DNA of 64,000 nt from contig NZ_HF545616.1 of NCBI RefSeq assembly GCF_000723465.1, positions 186,001 to 250,000 on the forward strand, read 5' to 3'. Positions 44,836 to 53,809 of the stretch are shown here, piece by piece. The translations under genes were made by a program, and so were the position numbers. Numbering within the stretch: the stretch's first letter is position 1; the number at the start of each line of letters is the position of its first letter. This stretch comes from Ruminococcus bicirculans (ex Wegman et al. 2014) (GTDB lineage Bacteria > Bacillota > Clostridia > Oscillospirales > Ruminococcaceae). The notes below the pieces were generated by a model. That model searched no databases, was not told where the DNA came from, and saw only the letters and a program-made list of their open reading frames with translations.

Positions 44836-46851
44836 ATGCGTTGTTACAGAGCAAGATGTATACTTGAAGAGTCTATTATCAGAAGAACAAGAGATAATGA
44901 AGAAGAGTACGATACATTCTTTGATGAGAAAAACCAGCTTATAAACGAGTTCAATGAAATGGCACGCACCATGTCCAACAGAAGCTGTGCCTTTATATCA
45001 AGCGCCGTAAAAGATCAGGCGACCATAGGGGTAATGATGACAGACATTGAAGCCGACGTAAAAGCCTATGTAAAGAACTTCTTTTCATTTATAAAGCTTG
45101 AGTGCGTGGATATAAGCTTCGAGGAAATAACAGTGGAAACGTTCAAAAGAATGATCCCCAACAGCTATCATGATAATTTCAAGTTCGATGAAGATCTGCT
45201 GAATGACTATGAACTGGACGACCTGTTCAGTAACTATAGAAGATCGTACATAAACGAAAATATCACAAAGTCCATTGATAAAAAAGACGCTCTCGCCGTA
45301 GCAAAAAAATATCTCTGCTCAGATACCTTTGAGCCTGAGCTTAAGAGAATATTCAGAAAGAACAGCGTCGGTGTAACAAAAGGCATACCGGTACATTATT
45401 TGGTCCAAAGCGATAATGCCCATAGGCTTGCCGATACCCTTGTAAGCTCCCTGTATTCAAATAACAGACTAGGCTGTGCAAGATATACCGTTCTCGACCT
45501 TTATAATTTATCAGCCCGAAGCTCAGATATCCGTGAACTGTTCCGTGTTTGCAGCGGCTCTACTATCATAATGAATTGTTGTGGTTTAAAGTGTACCAAC
45601 AGCGATAATTGTACAGCCGATGAAACTATCCCCGATATTATATTTGACCTCATCAATGCCTACAAAAACGAGATACAGTTTATTTTTACCTTTTCAAATG
45701 ACGGACCTTCTCTCCCTGACGCTGTGGAAGAAAAGCTCGGCGCTATCACATTCGTGAAGCTTGCGGACGATACTGTAGAAAACGAAGATGCACATAAATA
45801 TCTCAGAAAGCTTTGCAGAGAAGAGAATACCTCCTGCGATAAAGACCTCCTTTCCCTGTGCGCAAAGGATACCCCATATAGAGCAAGCGAGCTTATGGGT
45901 ATGTACGATACTTGGTATTCAAATGTCCTGAAAACAAAAATCTATCCCCAGTATTCAAACTTCAAAAAGCTCTATGACAGGGAAGAAGCCAAGGAGATAA
46001 AAGGCTCTGCCTACAGCGAGCTTCAGGAGCTTATCGGACTTGATTCCGCCAAGAGCGTTATCGAAAAGGCGATAACATATTCAAAGGCGCAGAAAATTTT
46101 TGCCGATAAGGGCATGAAAGAAAGCCGAACAGCCATGCATATGGTGTTCACAGGCAACCCCGGCACAGCAAAGACCACAGTTGCAAGGCTGTTTGCAAGA
46201 ATACTCAAAGAAAATGGCGTGCTTTCTAAAGGCGACCTTATCGAGTGCGGACGTTCCGACCTTGTTGGAAAATATGTTGGCTGGACAGCCGTTCAGGTGA
46301 AGAATATGTTCAAGAAAGCTAAAGGCTCAGTGCTTTTTATCGACGAAGCCTATTCCCTTTGCGATGACCGCTCTGGCTCTTATGGCGACGAAGCCATAAA
46401 CACTATCGTGCAGGAAATGGAGAACAACCGTGACGATATGGTAGTCATTTTCGCAGGCTATCCAAAGGAAATGAACGACTTCCTCGACCGCAACCCTGGC
46501 CTGAGATCAAGAATTGCGTTCCATGTCAATTTTGAGGACTATACCGCCGAGGATCTTCTTAGTATCGTCCATCTTATGGCTAAAAACAATGAACATAAGC
46601 TTGCCGACGACGTTGATGAAACACTCCTGCCTTTTCTTGAAAGGGTCTGCAAGAAGCCGAATTTCGGCAACGGCAGATTTGCAAGAAATCTTATAGAGGG
46701 AGCACTGTTCGGTCAGGCACTCAGGCTCACAAGACAGAATTTCAGTACCATGACAATGGACGATATCGTGACCCTAAAAGCCCGTGACTTTGACCTCACC
46801 GAGGACGATACCCCCGAAGAAGAGCCAAAGCATATAGGCTTTAACAGATAA
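44836..46851 (+). CDS. CbxX/CfqX-type AAA ATPase
   Basis: A 671-residue protein. The first 380 or so residues are not recognised and may hold a degenerate P-loop fold. The C-terminal AAA domain has Walker A GNPGTAKTT (near 438), Walker B VLFIDEAYSL (near 500) and GLRSRIAFHVNFEDYT with the arginine finger. It is close to CbxX/EccA-type ATPases, which remodel or disassemble protein complexes. ATG 44836 has GGAGG upstream; the longer frame from 44689 has none. It faces away from the WYL/HsdS-like pair. Confidence 0.82.
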   Translation: MRCYRARCILEESIIRRTRDNEEEYDTFFDEKNQLINEFNEMARTMSNRSCAFISSAVKDQATIGVMMTDIEADVKAYVKNFFSFIKLECVDISFEEITVETFKRMIPNSYHDNFKFDEDLLNDYELDDLFSNYRRSYINENITKSIDKKDALAVAKKYLCSDTFEPELKRIFRKNSVGVTKGIPVHYLVQSDNAHRLADTLVSSLYSNNRLGCARYTVLDLYNLSARSSDIRELFRVCSGSTIIMNCCGLKCTNSDNCTADETIPDIIFDLINAYKNEIQFIFTFSNDGPSLPDAVEEKLGAITFVKLADDTVENEDAHKYLRKLCREENTSCDKDLLSLCAKDTPYRASELMGMYDTWYSNVLKTKIYPQYSNFKKLYDREEAKEIKGSAYSELQELIGLDSAKSVIEKAITYSKAQKIFADKGMKESRTAMHMVFTGNPGTAKTTVARLFARILKENGVLSKGDLIECGRSDLVGKYVGWTAVQVKNMFKKAKGSVLFIDEAYSLCDDRSGSYGDEAINTIVQEMENNRDDMVVIFAGYPKEMNDFLDRNPGLRSRIAFHVNFEDYTAEDLLSIVHLMAKNNEHKLADDVDETLLPFLERVCKKPNFGNGRFARNLIEGALFGQALRLTRQNFSTMTMDDIVTLKARDFDLTEDDTPEEEPKHIGFNR

Positions 46852-47055
46852 AGATATGAGTATAGACCAACAGACCGCTATATCCCTGACCTGAACACCG
46901 CCAAGTGCTTCAAACGGCATTATGATAACGAAAAGTTTCTTTCCAAAATAAGAAATAAGCTAGTCTATGAAATGTGGCTCTGCGGACATTTCCATTTAGA
47001 TCGTACTGTGGGCAACGTGAGATTTCTCTATGACGATATCTATGAGATAAAATAA
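46852..47055 (+). pseudogene. Metallophosphoesterase C-terminal remnant
   Basis: In the same frame as, and directly after, the AAA stop codon is an open stretch of 67 codons. It reads YRPTDRYIPDLNTAK and later LCGHFHLDRTVGNVRFLY, the GHxH metal motif and closing strand of calcineurin-like phosphoesterases. It has no start or ribosome site and lacks the N-terminal metal motifs, so it is a gene fragment. Confidence 0.6.
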
Positions 47056-47065
47056 AGCGCAGGCA

Positions 47066-47428
47066 CTATGGAGCATACGCTCTGTAGTGCCTGCTTCCGT
47101 CATTTTTGACCCTCACAAAATCAAGCTCATCAAGCCCGAACAGCCTTGTAAGCTCCGCCAACATCTCCTCACTGTTCAGCGTAGGATTAAGATATATCAC
47201 AGCCTTGCCGCCCTTTATTTCCACCCTGCCCCGAGGATAATAATTGTACTCTTTCCCATGTGTTACGTTTTTCGGCAGTCCCTCCCAAGTCAGCCTGTGA
47301 TTGAAATTATCCCCCGACTTTGAGTTAAGTCCACTGCCGTCACCAATAACATTTCCCGATTTGTCGCACTCTAACTTCTTTGTATATAATTCACCCTCGA
47401 TAAGCCAGAATATTCCCTTGTATATCAT
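47066..47428 (-). CDS. Hypothetical protein
   Basis: A 120-residue protein not recognised. GAGGTG seven bases before ATG 47428 makes this start better than 47479. The sequence is beta-rich: FWLIEGELYTKKLECDKSG, then SGDNFNHRLTWEGLP and RGRVEIKGGKAVIYLNP. It might be a small enzyme-inhibitor or immunity-type protein; no evidence decides. The 3' end lies in a hairpin (47059-47094). Confidence 0.6.
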   Translation of the reverse strand: MIYKGIFWLIEGELYTKKLECDKSGNVIGDGSGLNSKSGDNFNHRLTWEGLPKNVTHGKEYNYYPRGRVEIKGGKAVIYLNPTLNSEEMLAELTRLFGLDELDFVRVKNDGSRHYRAYAP

Positions 47429-47520
47429 ATTATTCACCTCAATATGATAATACCGTTTCCTATGTCCGAAATTGCACACATAGGTTGTGATATTATAATA
47501 TCAGTGAAAGGGGCGATACC

Positions 47521-47976
47521 ATGGTAACATCAAAATCAGTTGAAAAGAACAACGAAGAATGGTACAACAAAACCGTGCAGATATTTGAACGCTCATACCG
47601 CACAGACGCAAGCTTTGTGATATCTCACATAAAGTCTGCTCAGAAAAAGTTCACCTGCCAAGGCTATCTTATCACAGCCGCAAAAGGGAAGCCCCTCAAA
47701 GTCTTTTCGGGCGAGAGTGAAGCCGTAGAAAAGCAGTTGCAAAACAGCAAGATACCATATTCACAGCTTATCACAGTACAAAATAACAGGTCCTTGCAAA
47801 CTGCCTATATCGCCTATACCAAGGATAAACAAAAGCTCACAGAAGCCCTGAACAACAGCGGCTTCACCGCCATAGAAGATGTGGACAGCTTTATGTCAGA
47901 TTGTGACAAAGTAATGATAAGAGTTGCCGAAAACATCTCACAACGGCATTTGTTCGACTGCATAGGACTATGGTAG
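47521..47976 (+). CDS. Hypothetical protein
   Basis: A 151-residue soluble protein starting at ATG 47521 with AAAGGGG before it. It is alpha/beta in pattern, with two cysteines near the end, and has no motif I know. It is divergent from the 47066 gene. A strong GGGAGGTGA follows its stop, but the frame behind that site is only 22 codons. Confidence 0.6.
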   Translation: MVTSKSVEKNNEEWYNKTVQIFERSYRTDASFVISHIKSAQKKFTCQGYLITAAKGKPLKVFSGESEAVEKQLQNSKIPYSQLITVQNNRSLQTAYIAYTKDKQKLTEALNNSGFTAIEDVDSFMSDCDKVMIRVAENISQRHLFDCIGLW

Positions 47977-48176
47977 GGAGGTGACAACATCGTGACGATC
48001 TCCTGCGAGCGAAGCCCACCAAATACGGTGTGCTTGATTAAAAAAATCCCCCGCCCTTGACTTTCACTTTATGAGTACGGCTGTCTTTAGGAACATTATT
48101 AAGTTTGAGATATTGTCATCAATTTGTGCGAGTGTAAAGATAATCTTCCATATTTGATATAAGTAACAAACTTCTA

Positions 48177-48710
48177 TTAAATCTCTATCGTCACTTCTTC
48201 ATATCTACTACTATCTTCGGAACATTTAACTCTAATAGTCAGCTCTTGTTCATCTTCTAGGACTTCATAATAGTGTTTTTCAATCGGATCATAGTCACTT
48301 TGCAAAGCCAATGGCTCATCAACTTTTTTCATTACTGCTCCGTTCCTGCAAATACATATATCACACCTGTTTCCGAACATTGTTCTGTTCACACGGGCAA
48401 TTACTGATATATCATCAGATGAATATATGATATGATTTTTCCAGTCAGAAAACATATCTCTACCAACAAAACTGATTATTACCGCAATTATCAATAAGCC
48501 GAATATTTCGATCTTTGACAGGGCACCTTTTTGGTATTTTATTAGCTTTACGATCATCAATGCTATCACAAGGTACGACAGATAAGTGCATAAAAGCAAT
48601 ACGCTGATATGGTCGCTGAATAGCTCGTAATACCTGTTTACAAATAGCAACAATAGAATGAAAATCAGTAAAAATGTATTTATCTTAGTGAGCACATTAT
48701 ATTTTTTCAT
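48177..48710 (-). CDS. Membrane protein, hypothetical
   Basis: A 177-residue protein with three membrane helices (about 10-30, 33-58 and 68-85), then a hydrophilic beta-rich end with two cysteines in RCDICICRNG. It may be an immunity or stress protein of the surrounding toxin-like strip; no family recognised. Confidence 0.55.
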   Translation of the reverse strand: MKKYNVLTKINTFLLIFILLLLFVNRYYELFSDHISVLLLCTYLSYLVIALMIVKLIKYQKGALSKIEIFGLLIIAVIISFVGRDMFSDWKNHIIYSSDDISVIARVNRTMFGNRCDICICRNGAVMKKVDEPLALQSDYDPIEKHYYEVLEDEQELTIRVKCSEDSSRYEEVTIEI

Positions 48711-48735
48711 AAGAACGACCTCTTAGTAACTTATT

Positions 48736-49065
48736 TTACATAATAGCGCTAATTTTGTTATAATAATTGTATCCTTCTATATATGCGTTTGCTAAATAAG
48801 AATCTACTATACCATTAAAGTATGTAGTCATTAATTCATTTTCGGTCAGTTTATTAGGATATCTCGATCCCTGTTTCCAGGTCACAGTTGTTTCATAACA
48901 CCCGTAATCTTTAAAGGAATGTGCTAGACCATAGTAATGTAAATTATACAAATCACCTTCCGAAGAATCATTACTCCACTTATAGCAATCAAATAAATAG
49001 AATCTTATCTTTATTGTTTTTGAACAAATATACCCTGTCACATTTTTCACATCTCCAAACATCAT
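48736..49065 (-). pseudogene. Probable C-terminal fragment of a larger protein
   Basis: A 109-codon frame with no ribosome site; a stop lies just before its first ATG. The text (KIRFYLFDCYKWSND, LHYYGLAHSFKDYGCYETT) looks like the end of a larger, perhaps polymorphic-toxin-type or phage-like protein. Treat as a gene remnant. Confidence 0.45.
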
Positions 49066-49138
49066 ATTTCAAATCATTTGGTTCTGGCTGATATACGCGC
49101 ATGCTTATGTGTTTACAACATAATCTCAAGTTAAACCC

Positions 49139-49549
49139 CTACGGATAATAAATACTGATTGCATCTATAGGTACTTTATATTCATCACAGTTATCTTCAT
49201 CTTTTAATTCAAAGCATATACCCGATATATCTCGTAATTCATAAGTCGGCACAATATCATATTCACCGGTTTTGATGTCACCGATGTATTCTTTAACATC
49301 AGCCAAGGAAGAACCTATACCTATGGTATCATTAAATGTTCCTTTGAAATCCCCATATACTGTAATCTGCATAATAACATTATTAACCAGTAAGAACACC
49401 ATATTCTTTGTTACAATTTTAATACAAGTTGGTAATACTATCTTCTTATACGCAATATTTTCTAATTGAATAGTTTTTATCAACTTATGATATGTCATTC
49501 CCAACTTATATTCGCCAACACTTTCCCCAGGTATAATTTGCAATTTCAT
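49139..49549 (-). CDS. Immunity-like hypothetical protein
   Basis: A 136-residue protein with AAGGAGAA before its ATG. It starts MKLQIIPGESVGEYKLGMTYHKL, an opening seen in small Firmicutes proteins often beside toxin genes, with an xLGMT motif. It is soluble and mostly beta strand. Immunity function is inferred from neighbours only. Confidence 0.5.
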   Translation of the reverse strand: MKLQIIPGESVGEYKLGMTYHKLIKTIQLENIAYKKIVLPTCIKIVTKNMVFLLVNNVIMQITVYGDFKGTFNDTIGIGSSLADVKEYIGDIKTGEYDIVPTYELRDISGICFELKDEDNCDEYKVPIDAISIYYP

Positions 49550-49566
49550 GTAAGTTCTCCTTTTTA

Positions 49567-49602
49567 TTTTTGCCGTACAGATTTTAGTCTGTACGGCAAA
49601 AA
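49567..49602. repeat. Perfect 14-bp inverted repeat
   Basis: TTTTTGCCGTACAG and CTGTACGGCAAAAA, eight bases apart. T runs lead and A runs follow on both strands, so it is not a normal terminator. Confidence 0.6.
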
Positions 49603-49614
49603 TAATAGCAATAG

Positions 49615-50133
49615 CTAAATATTATAGTTAAGTAGATATTGAAGAGCTTTTTCATCCGATAATATTACGGGTGTTTCGATTGTTCCAAAATTAATGTTCT
49701 CAAAAAATGCGTTTTTTAATCCCTTACAGTTATTTATTGTAATATCGTGAAATAAACAATCCGAAAAATAACTATTCTCGAAATTAACATTTTCAAACAT
49801 AACAGATTCAAATTTGCATTTTTCAAAATTGTTTCCACATATTAATGAATCAAAAAAGGAGATAGAACTAAGATTAATATCATTAAACTCATTTCTTATA
49901 AAATTAGTATGGCAAATACTGCAATTAGATAATGATGAATACCCAAATTTATTTTTACCAATACGAGCAGTTGAAAAAGTACAATAATCCAATTGGCTTT
50001 CGAAAATCATTGAATCATATAGTTCAAAATTGCTATGATTTACTTTAAAAAAATTACAATCTGCAACATAAATAGATTCGTAATGAGGTTCACTAAGATA
50101 AGAAAATGATTTATTTTCGTAATTCCTAAACAT
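49615..50133 (-). CDS. Pentapeptide-repeat protein
   Basis: A 172-residue protein largely of A(D/N)LXX-type pentapeptide units with Phe and Asn (CTFSTARIGKNKF, CKFESVMFENVNFENSYF, NCKGLKNAFFENINF), folding as a right-handed quadrilateral beta helix. GGAG lies seven bases before the ATG. It follows a broken nuclease-toxin domain at 50146, so it may be that toxin's immunity protein; this is inference. Confidence 0.7.
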   Translation of the reverse strand: MFRNYENKSFSYLSEPHYESIYVADCNFFKVNHSNFELYDSMIFESQLDYCTFSTARIGKNKFGYSSLSNCSICHTNFIRNEFNDINLSSISFFDSLICGNNFEKCKFESVMFENVNFENSYFSDCLFHDITINNCKGLKNAFFENINFGTIETPVILSDEKALQYLLNYNI

Positions 50134-50145
50134 ATAGCATCTCCA

Positions 50146-50580
50146 TTAATAGTACCACAAGATATACTCAGAATATCCCATTTCTTCCAATGCAGCTTTA
50201 AGTTCAAACAAATGCTCATTTGTTAAACCAACAGTATCTATTATTACATAATAACCTTTCTTGATTTCTTTTGTAACATCCGCCGTTGCATTTTGTAATT
50301 TAAATGCGCCTTTTCTTGGAGCGGTTTGACCATTTGGATATGAGCGAAAGCTTTTTATATCATATTTTTTATTTGTTGATGTATCAATATAATCTGCACC
50401 ACCGTTTGTTACTAAGTTTTGTTATAATACAACATATTTCCATCTCTTATCCAAACAACTGTTGAAATAGTTCTTGTATATTTAAAATGATTCTTACTGT
50501 CTGAGCCTTCGTGGTTTGGATCAATCTTACATTGCGGACAGCAATACCCGAAATTGATTATTGATATGCTCTATTTCATT
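50146..50580 (-). pseudogene. Broken polymorphic-toxin C-terminal domain
   Basis: Minus-strand frame 50421-50146 has no start codon and reads GGADYIDTSTNKKYDIKSF and ends YSEYILWYY, the look of a CdiA-type nuclease toxin domain. Just upstream, in another frame, lies a CCPQC zinc-like stretch ending WIRDGNMLYYNK. A frameshift or stop near 50422 separates them. The toxin is dead or lacks its delivery region. Confidence 0.5.
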
Positions 50581-50594
50581 GTACTGGGTGCTGG

Positions 50595-50930
50595 TTAAAA
50601 TCTATTGCAAAACATATCTGTGATTTCCCCTGTATCCATATCTATTATCAAGTATCTTCCTAAAGTATCAACGACTGTCAACCCTTTGGTTATTGTGATG
50701 CCCACATACGGAAGCTGTTTTTGACCAATAAATTTGCTGTCAGGCTTTTTGATTTTCCACAACTTGTGAAGTTCATTATCAAAGCAATAAACTAAGTTAT
50801 AGTCGTCGCCTGTGAAGTCCTCAAGTATAATCAGATACTCTGACATAACGATATAATCTATTATTTTTCTTTTCATAGTTACCGACTTATCGTTATATGT
50901 GAGAATGTTATTCATAATGGATACTTTCAA
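50595..50930 (-). CDS. Hypothetical immunity-like protein
   Basis: A 111-residue beta-rich protein read from a TTG with AAGGAG eight bases before it (or from ATG 50915). No motif recognised. It sits between two toxin fragments, so an orphan immunity protein is plausible. Confidence 0.45.
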   Translation of the reverse strand: MKVSIMNNILTYNDKSVTMKRKIIDYIVMSEYLIILEDFTGDDYNLVYCFDNELHKLWKIKKPDSKFIGQKQLPYVGITITKGLTVVDTLGRYLIIDMDTGEITDMFCNRF

Positions 50931-50942
50931 AAAAACATCTCC

Positions 50943-51341
50943 TTATATTTTTCTTTTATTGTAAAACCATTCAGCTTTCTCTTGACCCAAAAGGTTATAC
51001 TGTTGCGCTCCCGAATCACCGTCAAACAATGCATTTGGAATATGCTGGCCTTTTGATTCGTTTATTTTAGTGTAAATATCTTGCCATGCTCTATACCATT
51101 CTTTTCCGTCAACAATCATATACTTACTGAAGTGTGTAGTCTCCACACTTACAGTTGAATTCTCCTCGTCAAGAATGGTATCCAGCTCAACAAAATTGTC
51201 ATTTTCTTCATCATACCATAAAAACAGTAGGTTGTCAAACTCAGTATCACCAAGCTTAGACTTATCGATCACATAAGTAAGCGTAGCCTTATCGAACTTC
51301 GAAGTCGTTTCGATCTCAAAAGGCTCACCGATCAAACCCAC
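50943..51341 (-). pseudogene. Fragment of a large surface or toxin protein
   Basis: A 132-codon frame from a GTG with no ribosome site. The text LIGEPFEIETTSKFDKATLTYVIDKSKLGDTEF and TVSVETTHFSKYMIVD matches repeated beta domains of large secreted Ruminococcus proteins, as I remember them. The frame before it continues as VTVSG in another phase, so a frameshift cut it off. Confidence 0.5.
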
Positions 51342-51347
51342 TGACCG

Positions 51348-51614
51348 TCACATTGATATATTCATTTCTTCTTCCTCAGTTTGTTCCGATCCTTCTCTGA
51401 TAACGTGAAAATCGTCCACGCCTGGGATAACTCCGAGCGTTCTCCCATTATCAAAGATACAATGCAGAGTGCCGGCGTCATCAACGTGATCGACCATGTC
51501 AAGAGTACCGGACTCAACAGGGAAAGGATCATCATTCATTCTGTCAAGGCAGATGCGAGTTCCTTCCGGATATCTCTGTCGCAGCCTTTCAACGTTTTCT
51601 TTATTGTAATACAT
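51348..51614 (-). CDS. DUF4314-like protein
   Basis: An 88-residue protein close to DUF4314 by eye: MYYNKENVERLRQRYPEGTR, then DHVDDAGTLHCIFDNGRTLGVIPGVDDF. Members are small proteins common on Clostridia plasmids and conjugative elements; their role is unknown. GGAGGAATG precedes the start. Confidence 0.7.
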   Translation of the reverse strand: MYYNKENVERLRQRYPEGTRICLDRMNDDPFPVESGTLDMVDHVDDAGTLHCIFDNGRTLGVIPGVDDFHVIREGSEQTEEEEMNISM

Positions 51615-51796
51615 TACACATTCCTCCTGTCAAATTTATTTTCTCATCTGTTAATACAGCCTCTGCTACATTAGGATCACCACCTCTCTTAAAAAACAAA
51701 AAAGCCGATCCTATTGGTTTCTCCGTTTTAAGAGATACCAACAAAATCGGCAGATCCAATAAATTTATATTGAAAACTTTGTGAAAGTTTTTTCAT

Positions 51797-51847
51797 AAAA
51801 AATCGGCAGGCTTAGAGCAAAATATACTCAAAGTCTGCCGTTTTGTT
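51797..51847. terminator. Bidirectional terminator-like hairpin
   Basis: CGGCAGGCTT (51804-51813) and AAGTCTGCCG (51831-51840) pair, with TTTTGTTT after on the plus strand and ATTTTTT after on the minus strand. Confidence 0.55.
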
Positions 51848-51936
51848 TGACGATGTTTAATTGTTGAGGGTTCAGATCCTTTTTTAACGAAAAAGCATCC
51901 ACGGTTTTACACCTGAAATTTTTGCCCTCAAAACGC

Positions 51937-51960
51937 AAAAAAAGCTCGTAAATACGAGCT
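51937..51960 (-). terminator. Terminator behind the tRNA fragment
   Basis: On the minus strand AGCTCGT-ATTT-ACGAGCT is followed by TTTTTTT. It lies about 35 bases after the tRNA 3' fragment, as if left from an intact tRNA gene. Confidence 0.65.
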
Positions 51961-51994
51961 TTTCGAGGTGTGCATCTATTTTATTGCACAAGTA

Positions 51995-52017
51995 TGGTGC
52001 GGCAAACGGGACTTGAA
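51995..52017 (-). other. tRNA 3' end fragment
   Basis: On the minus strand TTCAAGT (T loop), CCCGT, TTGCCGC, A, CCA run in tRNA order, but the bases before the T loop do not pair as a T stem. It is the last 23 bases of a tRNA gene, the usual footprint of an element that integrates at a tRNA 3' end. Confidence 0.6.
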
Positions 52018-52043
52018 CACTCAAAAGTGCGTTTAGCGGCTTT

Positions 52044-52158
52044 TTGTAAATCCTCGCAAACGTCGGTAAATAGGGCTTTTGCGTGAATTATCGTTTAGCA
52101 TTGTCAAGTCTGGTTTTGGGTGTTATTGCGGCTCATAACACCCAAATAACACCCAAAA
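52044..52158. other. Left attachment region with arm-type repeats
   Basis: The core-like TTGTAAATCCTCGCAAA (52044-52060) is followed by an inverted copy of TAACACCCAAAA at 52114-52125 and two direct copies at 52136-52158. The right end has the same two kinds of site, as expected for integrase core and arm sites. Confidence 0.5.
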
Positions 52159-52518
52159 GCGAGTACAAATAATTGTACATTAGTTGCTTTTAGTTGCAAA
52201 TTGATAAAAATTAGTAGTATCAATAGACTTTGTACTTGCTCATTTTTGAGCTGGTTGCTATCGCTCATATTTGAGCTAAAGCCCACACGTTCAGTAAAAC
52301 AAGCCCCTTAGAAGTGCAATCATCGCTAAATCTATCAGAAAGCCGTATAAGCCGTTGCAATTTCAAGAACATAACTTAACCACAAAACACGCAGAACGCC
52401 ATACAGCACACGCTAGGGGCATTGTAGAGCGTTTTAACAGCATACATACAAAATAATAGCAGGCTTTGCACCTTTAAACTGTCGATAAAGTGTCGAGAGG
52501 GTGTAACGCCTGCTTGAT
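52159..52518. other. Non-coding stretch left of abiF
   Basis: No gene seen. Near 52460-52516 AGCAGGC and GCCTGCT arms, with CACC and GGTG inside, could form a long hairpin at the end of the abiF transcript. Confidence 0.35.
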
Positions 52519-53418
52519 TTATTCTCTTGATAATTGTTCTTCCCAATTATCGGGAAAGCCAATGCAGTTTATATCAATATAGCTGCTATATTCTTCTATA
52601 AGTGCGGCAAGCTCTGTAACAACGCCGTTCCAGCTTTCAGGTGACGGGTACAACACTTTCATAATGTATAAATATGGGTAAAGATAAATAAAATTGCGTC
52701 CACGAGCGTACGCCTTGTATTCTTCCTCGTAAGGCAAAGACGGAAACCATTTAAACCTTGAATAATAAATTCTTCCAAAGTGAGCACATTTATTTCTAAG
52801 TGTGGTAAGACACCGCAGACAGCTTTCAAGCTGAGAATATGTACATTCTGTTTGTGTTATGTACGAAATAGACCTTGCTATAACTTTTTTATCTGCTGTT
52901 TTCATTTGCGAGTAAAACTGTGATGTATTGCCCAAAGTAAATAATTCAACAGCTACCCACAACGGAAATTTGCCGTCATAATTGTCTATATGATGTTTCA
53001 CGAAAGGTAATTCTTTGTTGCGTTTTACCTCAGTGTTGAAATTATCAATAAGCTTTTTGTGTTTTTCTATCATTTTATCGGCAACGTTGGAATGATCTAA
53101 ATAACCTAAAGCACCATATTTGTTTGAATGATAGTAAGCTATCTGTGTTTTTACAAAAACCTCTATCTTTTGAATTATCCCATAAAGAAACGCACTTAGC
53201 TTTCTGTCAAATTCATATATCTTATAAACTTGCAAAAGCGTTGTGCCCTGCTTATAATTTCCGTCATTATCTCTAAACGGCAAAAAGTAAGCTGATAATT
53301 TATAATAATTGATTTTGTTAAGTATCATTATGGCTTGCTCATAGTCGGTTATTTCACAGCCGTGCTCTATAAGCTTATTTACCTGTCTGCAAAATAACTC
53401 AGGCTCTTTTGTATTCAT
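52519..53418 (-). CDS. AbiF/AbiD-family abortive infection protein
   Basis: A 299-residue Abi_2 family protein. The early YEQAIMILNKINYYKLSAYFLPF and the HEPN-type RNKCAH (R208, H213; RX4-6H ribonuclease motif) are the family hallmarks. Such proteins are RNA-cutting toxins that stop phage growth by halting the host. ATG 53418 has AGGTGGTG upstream; the frame to 53460 would run through the terminator and is rejected. A short RNA gene lies directly upstream on the same strand and is likely the antitoxin. Confidence 0.85.
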   Translation of the reverse strand: MNTKEPELFCRQVNKLIEHGCEITDYEQAIMILNKINYYKLSAYFLPFRDNDGNYKQGTTLLQVYKIYEFDRKLSAFLYGIIQKIEVFVKTQIAYYHSNKYGALGYLDHSNVADKMIEKHKKLIDNFNTEVKRNKELPFVKHHIDNYDGKFPLWVAVELFTLGNTSQFYSQMKTADKKVIARSISYITQTECTYSQLESCLRCLTTLRNKCAHFGRIYYSRFKWFPSLPYEEEYKAYARGRNFIYLYPYLYIMKVLYPSPESWNGVVTELAALIEEYSSYIDINCIGFPDNWEEQLSRE

Positions 53419-53434
53419 ACCATAATCACCACCT

Positions 53435-53486
53435 AAAAAAAAGCCCTCACTGGGACACATTGTTAAGAGGTGCGTGAGGTTCTGTT
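53435..53486 (-). ncRNA. Small RNA upstream of abiF (abiF-type antitoxin RNA candidate)
   Basis: On the minus strand a TATAAT at 53498-53493 is followed by about 52 bases ending in CCTCAC...GTGAGGG and eight T's at 53442-53435. The abiF ribosome site starts at once after the T run. An RNA with its own terminator just before abiF fits the reported abiF RNA motif and RNA-antitoxin arrangement. The -35 is weak and the ends are inferred. Confidence 0.6.
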
Positions 53487-53622
53487 ACTGTTATTATACT
53501 CAAAATTGAGTAAAAATGCCATTCGCAATATGCACAAACTTTGCTTTTCTTTTTGTTCAATATTATGCAGTATCATTTAATGAGCATTAGTAATGTGGAG
53601 TATAATAACGCCTGCTGTTTTG

Positions 53623-53799
53623 TTATTCGGTGCCCTCCTCACAACTGCTTGAATAATAACCGCAAAGAGTACATTGAATTCCGTTACATAATTCAAAACC
53701 TTTGTAGTATTCACAATTCTTACAAGTGACTTGACTAATCACGCTGTCATTATCCGGACACATATCTCTGTCGTATGAAAGCTTTATTATCTTATCCAT
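53623..53799 (-). CDS. Small Cys-rich protein
   Basis: A 58-residue protein with eight cysteines: CPDN, then VTCKNCEYY, LCNG, QCTLCGYY and SC, suggesting one or two small zinc or disulphide knuckles. AGGGAG, coded in the end of the upstream RHH gene, precedes ATG 53799. It may be an adaptor or a redox/metal protein of the element; unknown. Confidence 0.6.
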   Translation of the reverse strand: MDKIIKLSYDRDMCPDNDSVISQVTCKNCEYYKGFELCNGIQCTLCGYYSSSCEEGTE

Positions 53800-53809
53800 T
53801 TTTACAGCT

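Noticed and set aside
47977-48060. 22-codon frame behind a strong GGGAGGTGA
   Set aside because: Pro/Arg-rich text without a membrane helix or known family; too short to support.
49567-49602. Terminator at the 14-bp inverted repeat
   Set aside because: The T run precedes and the A run follows the stem on both strands, so no U tract trails the hairpin.
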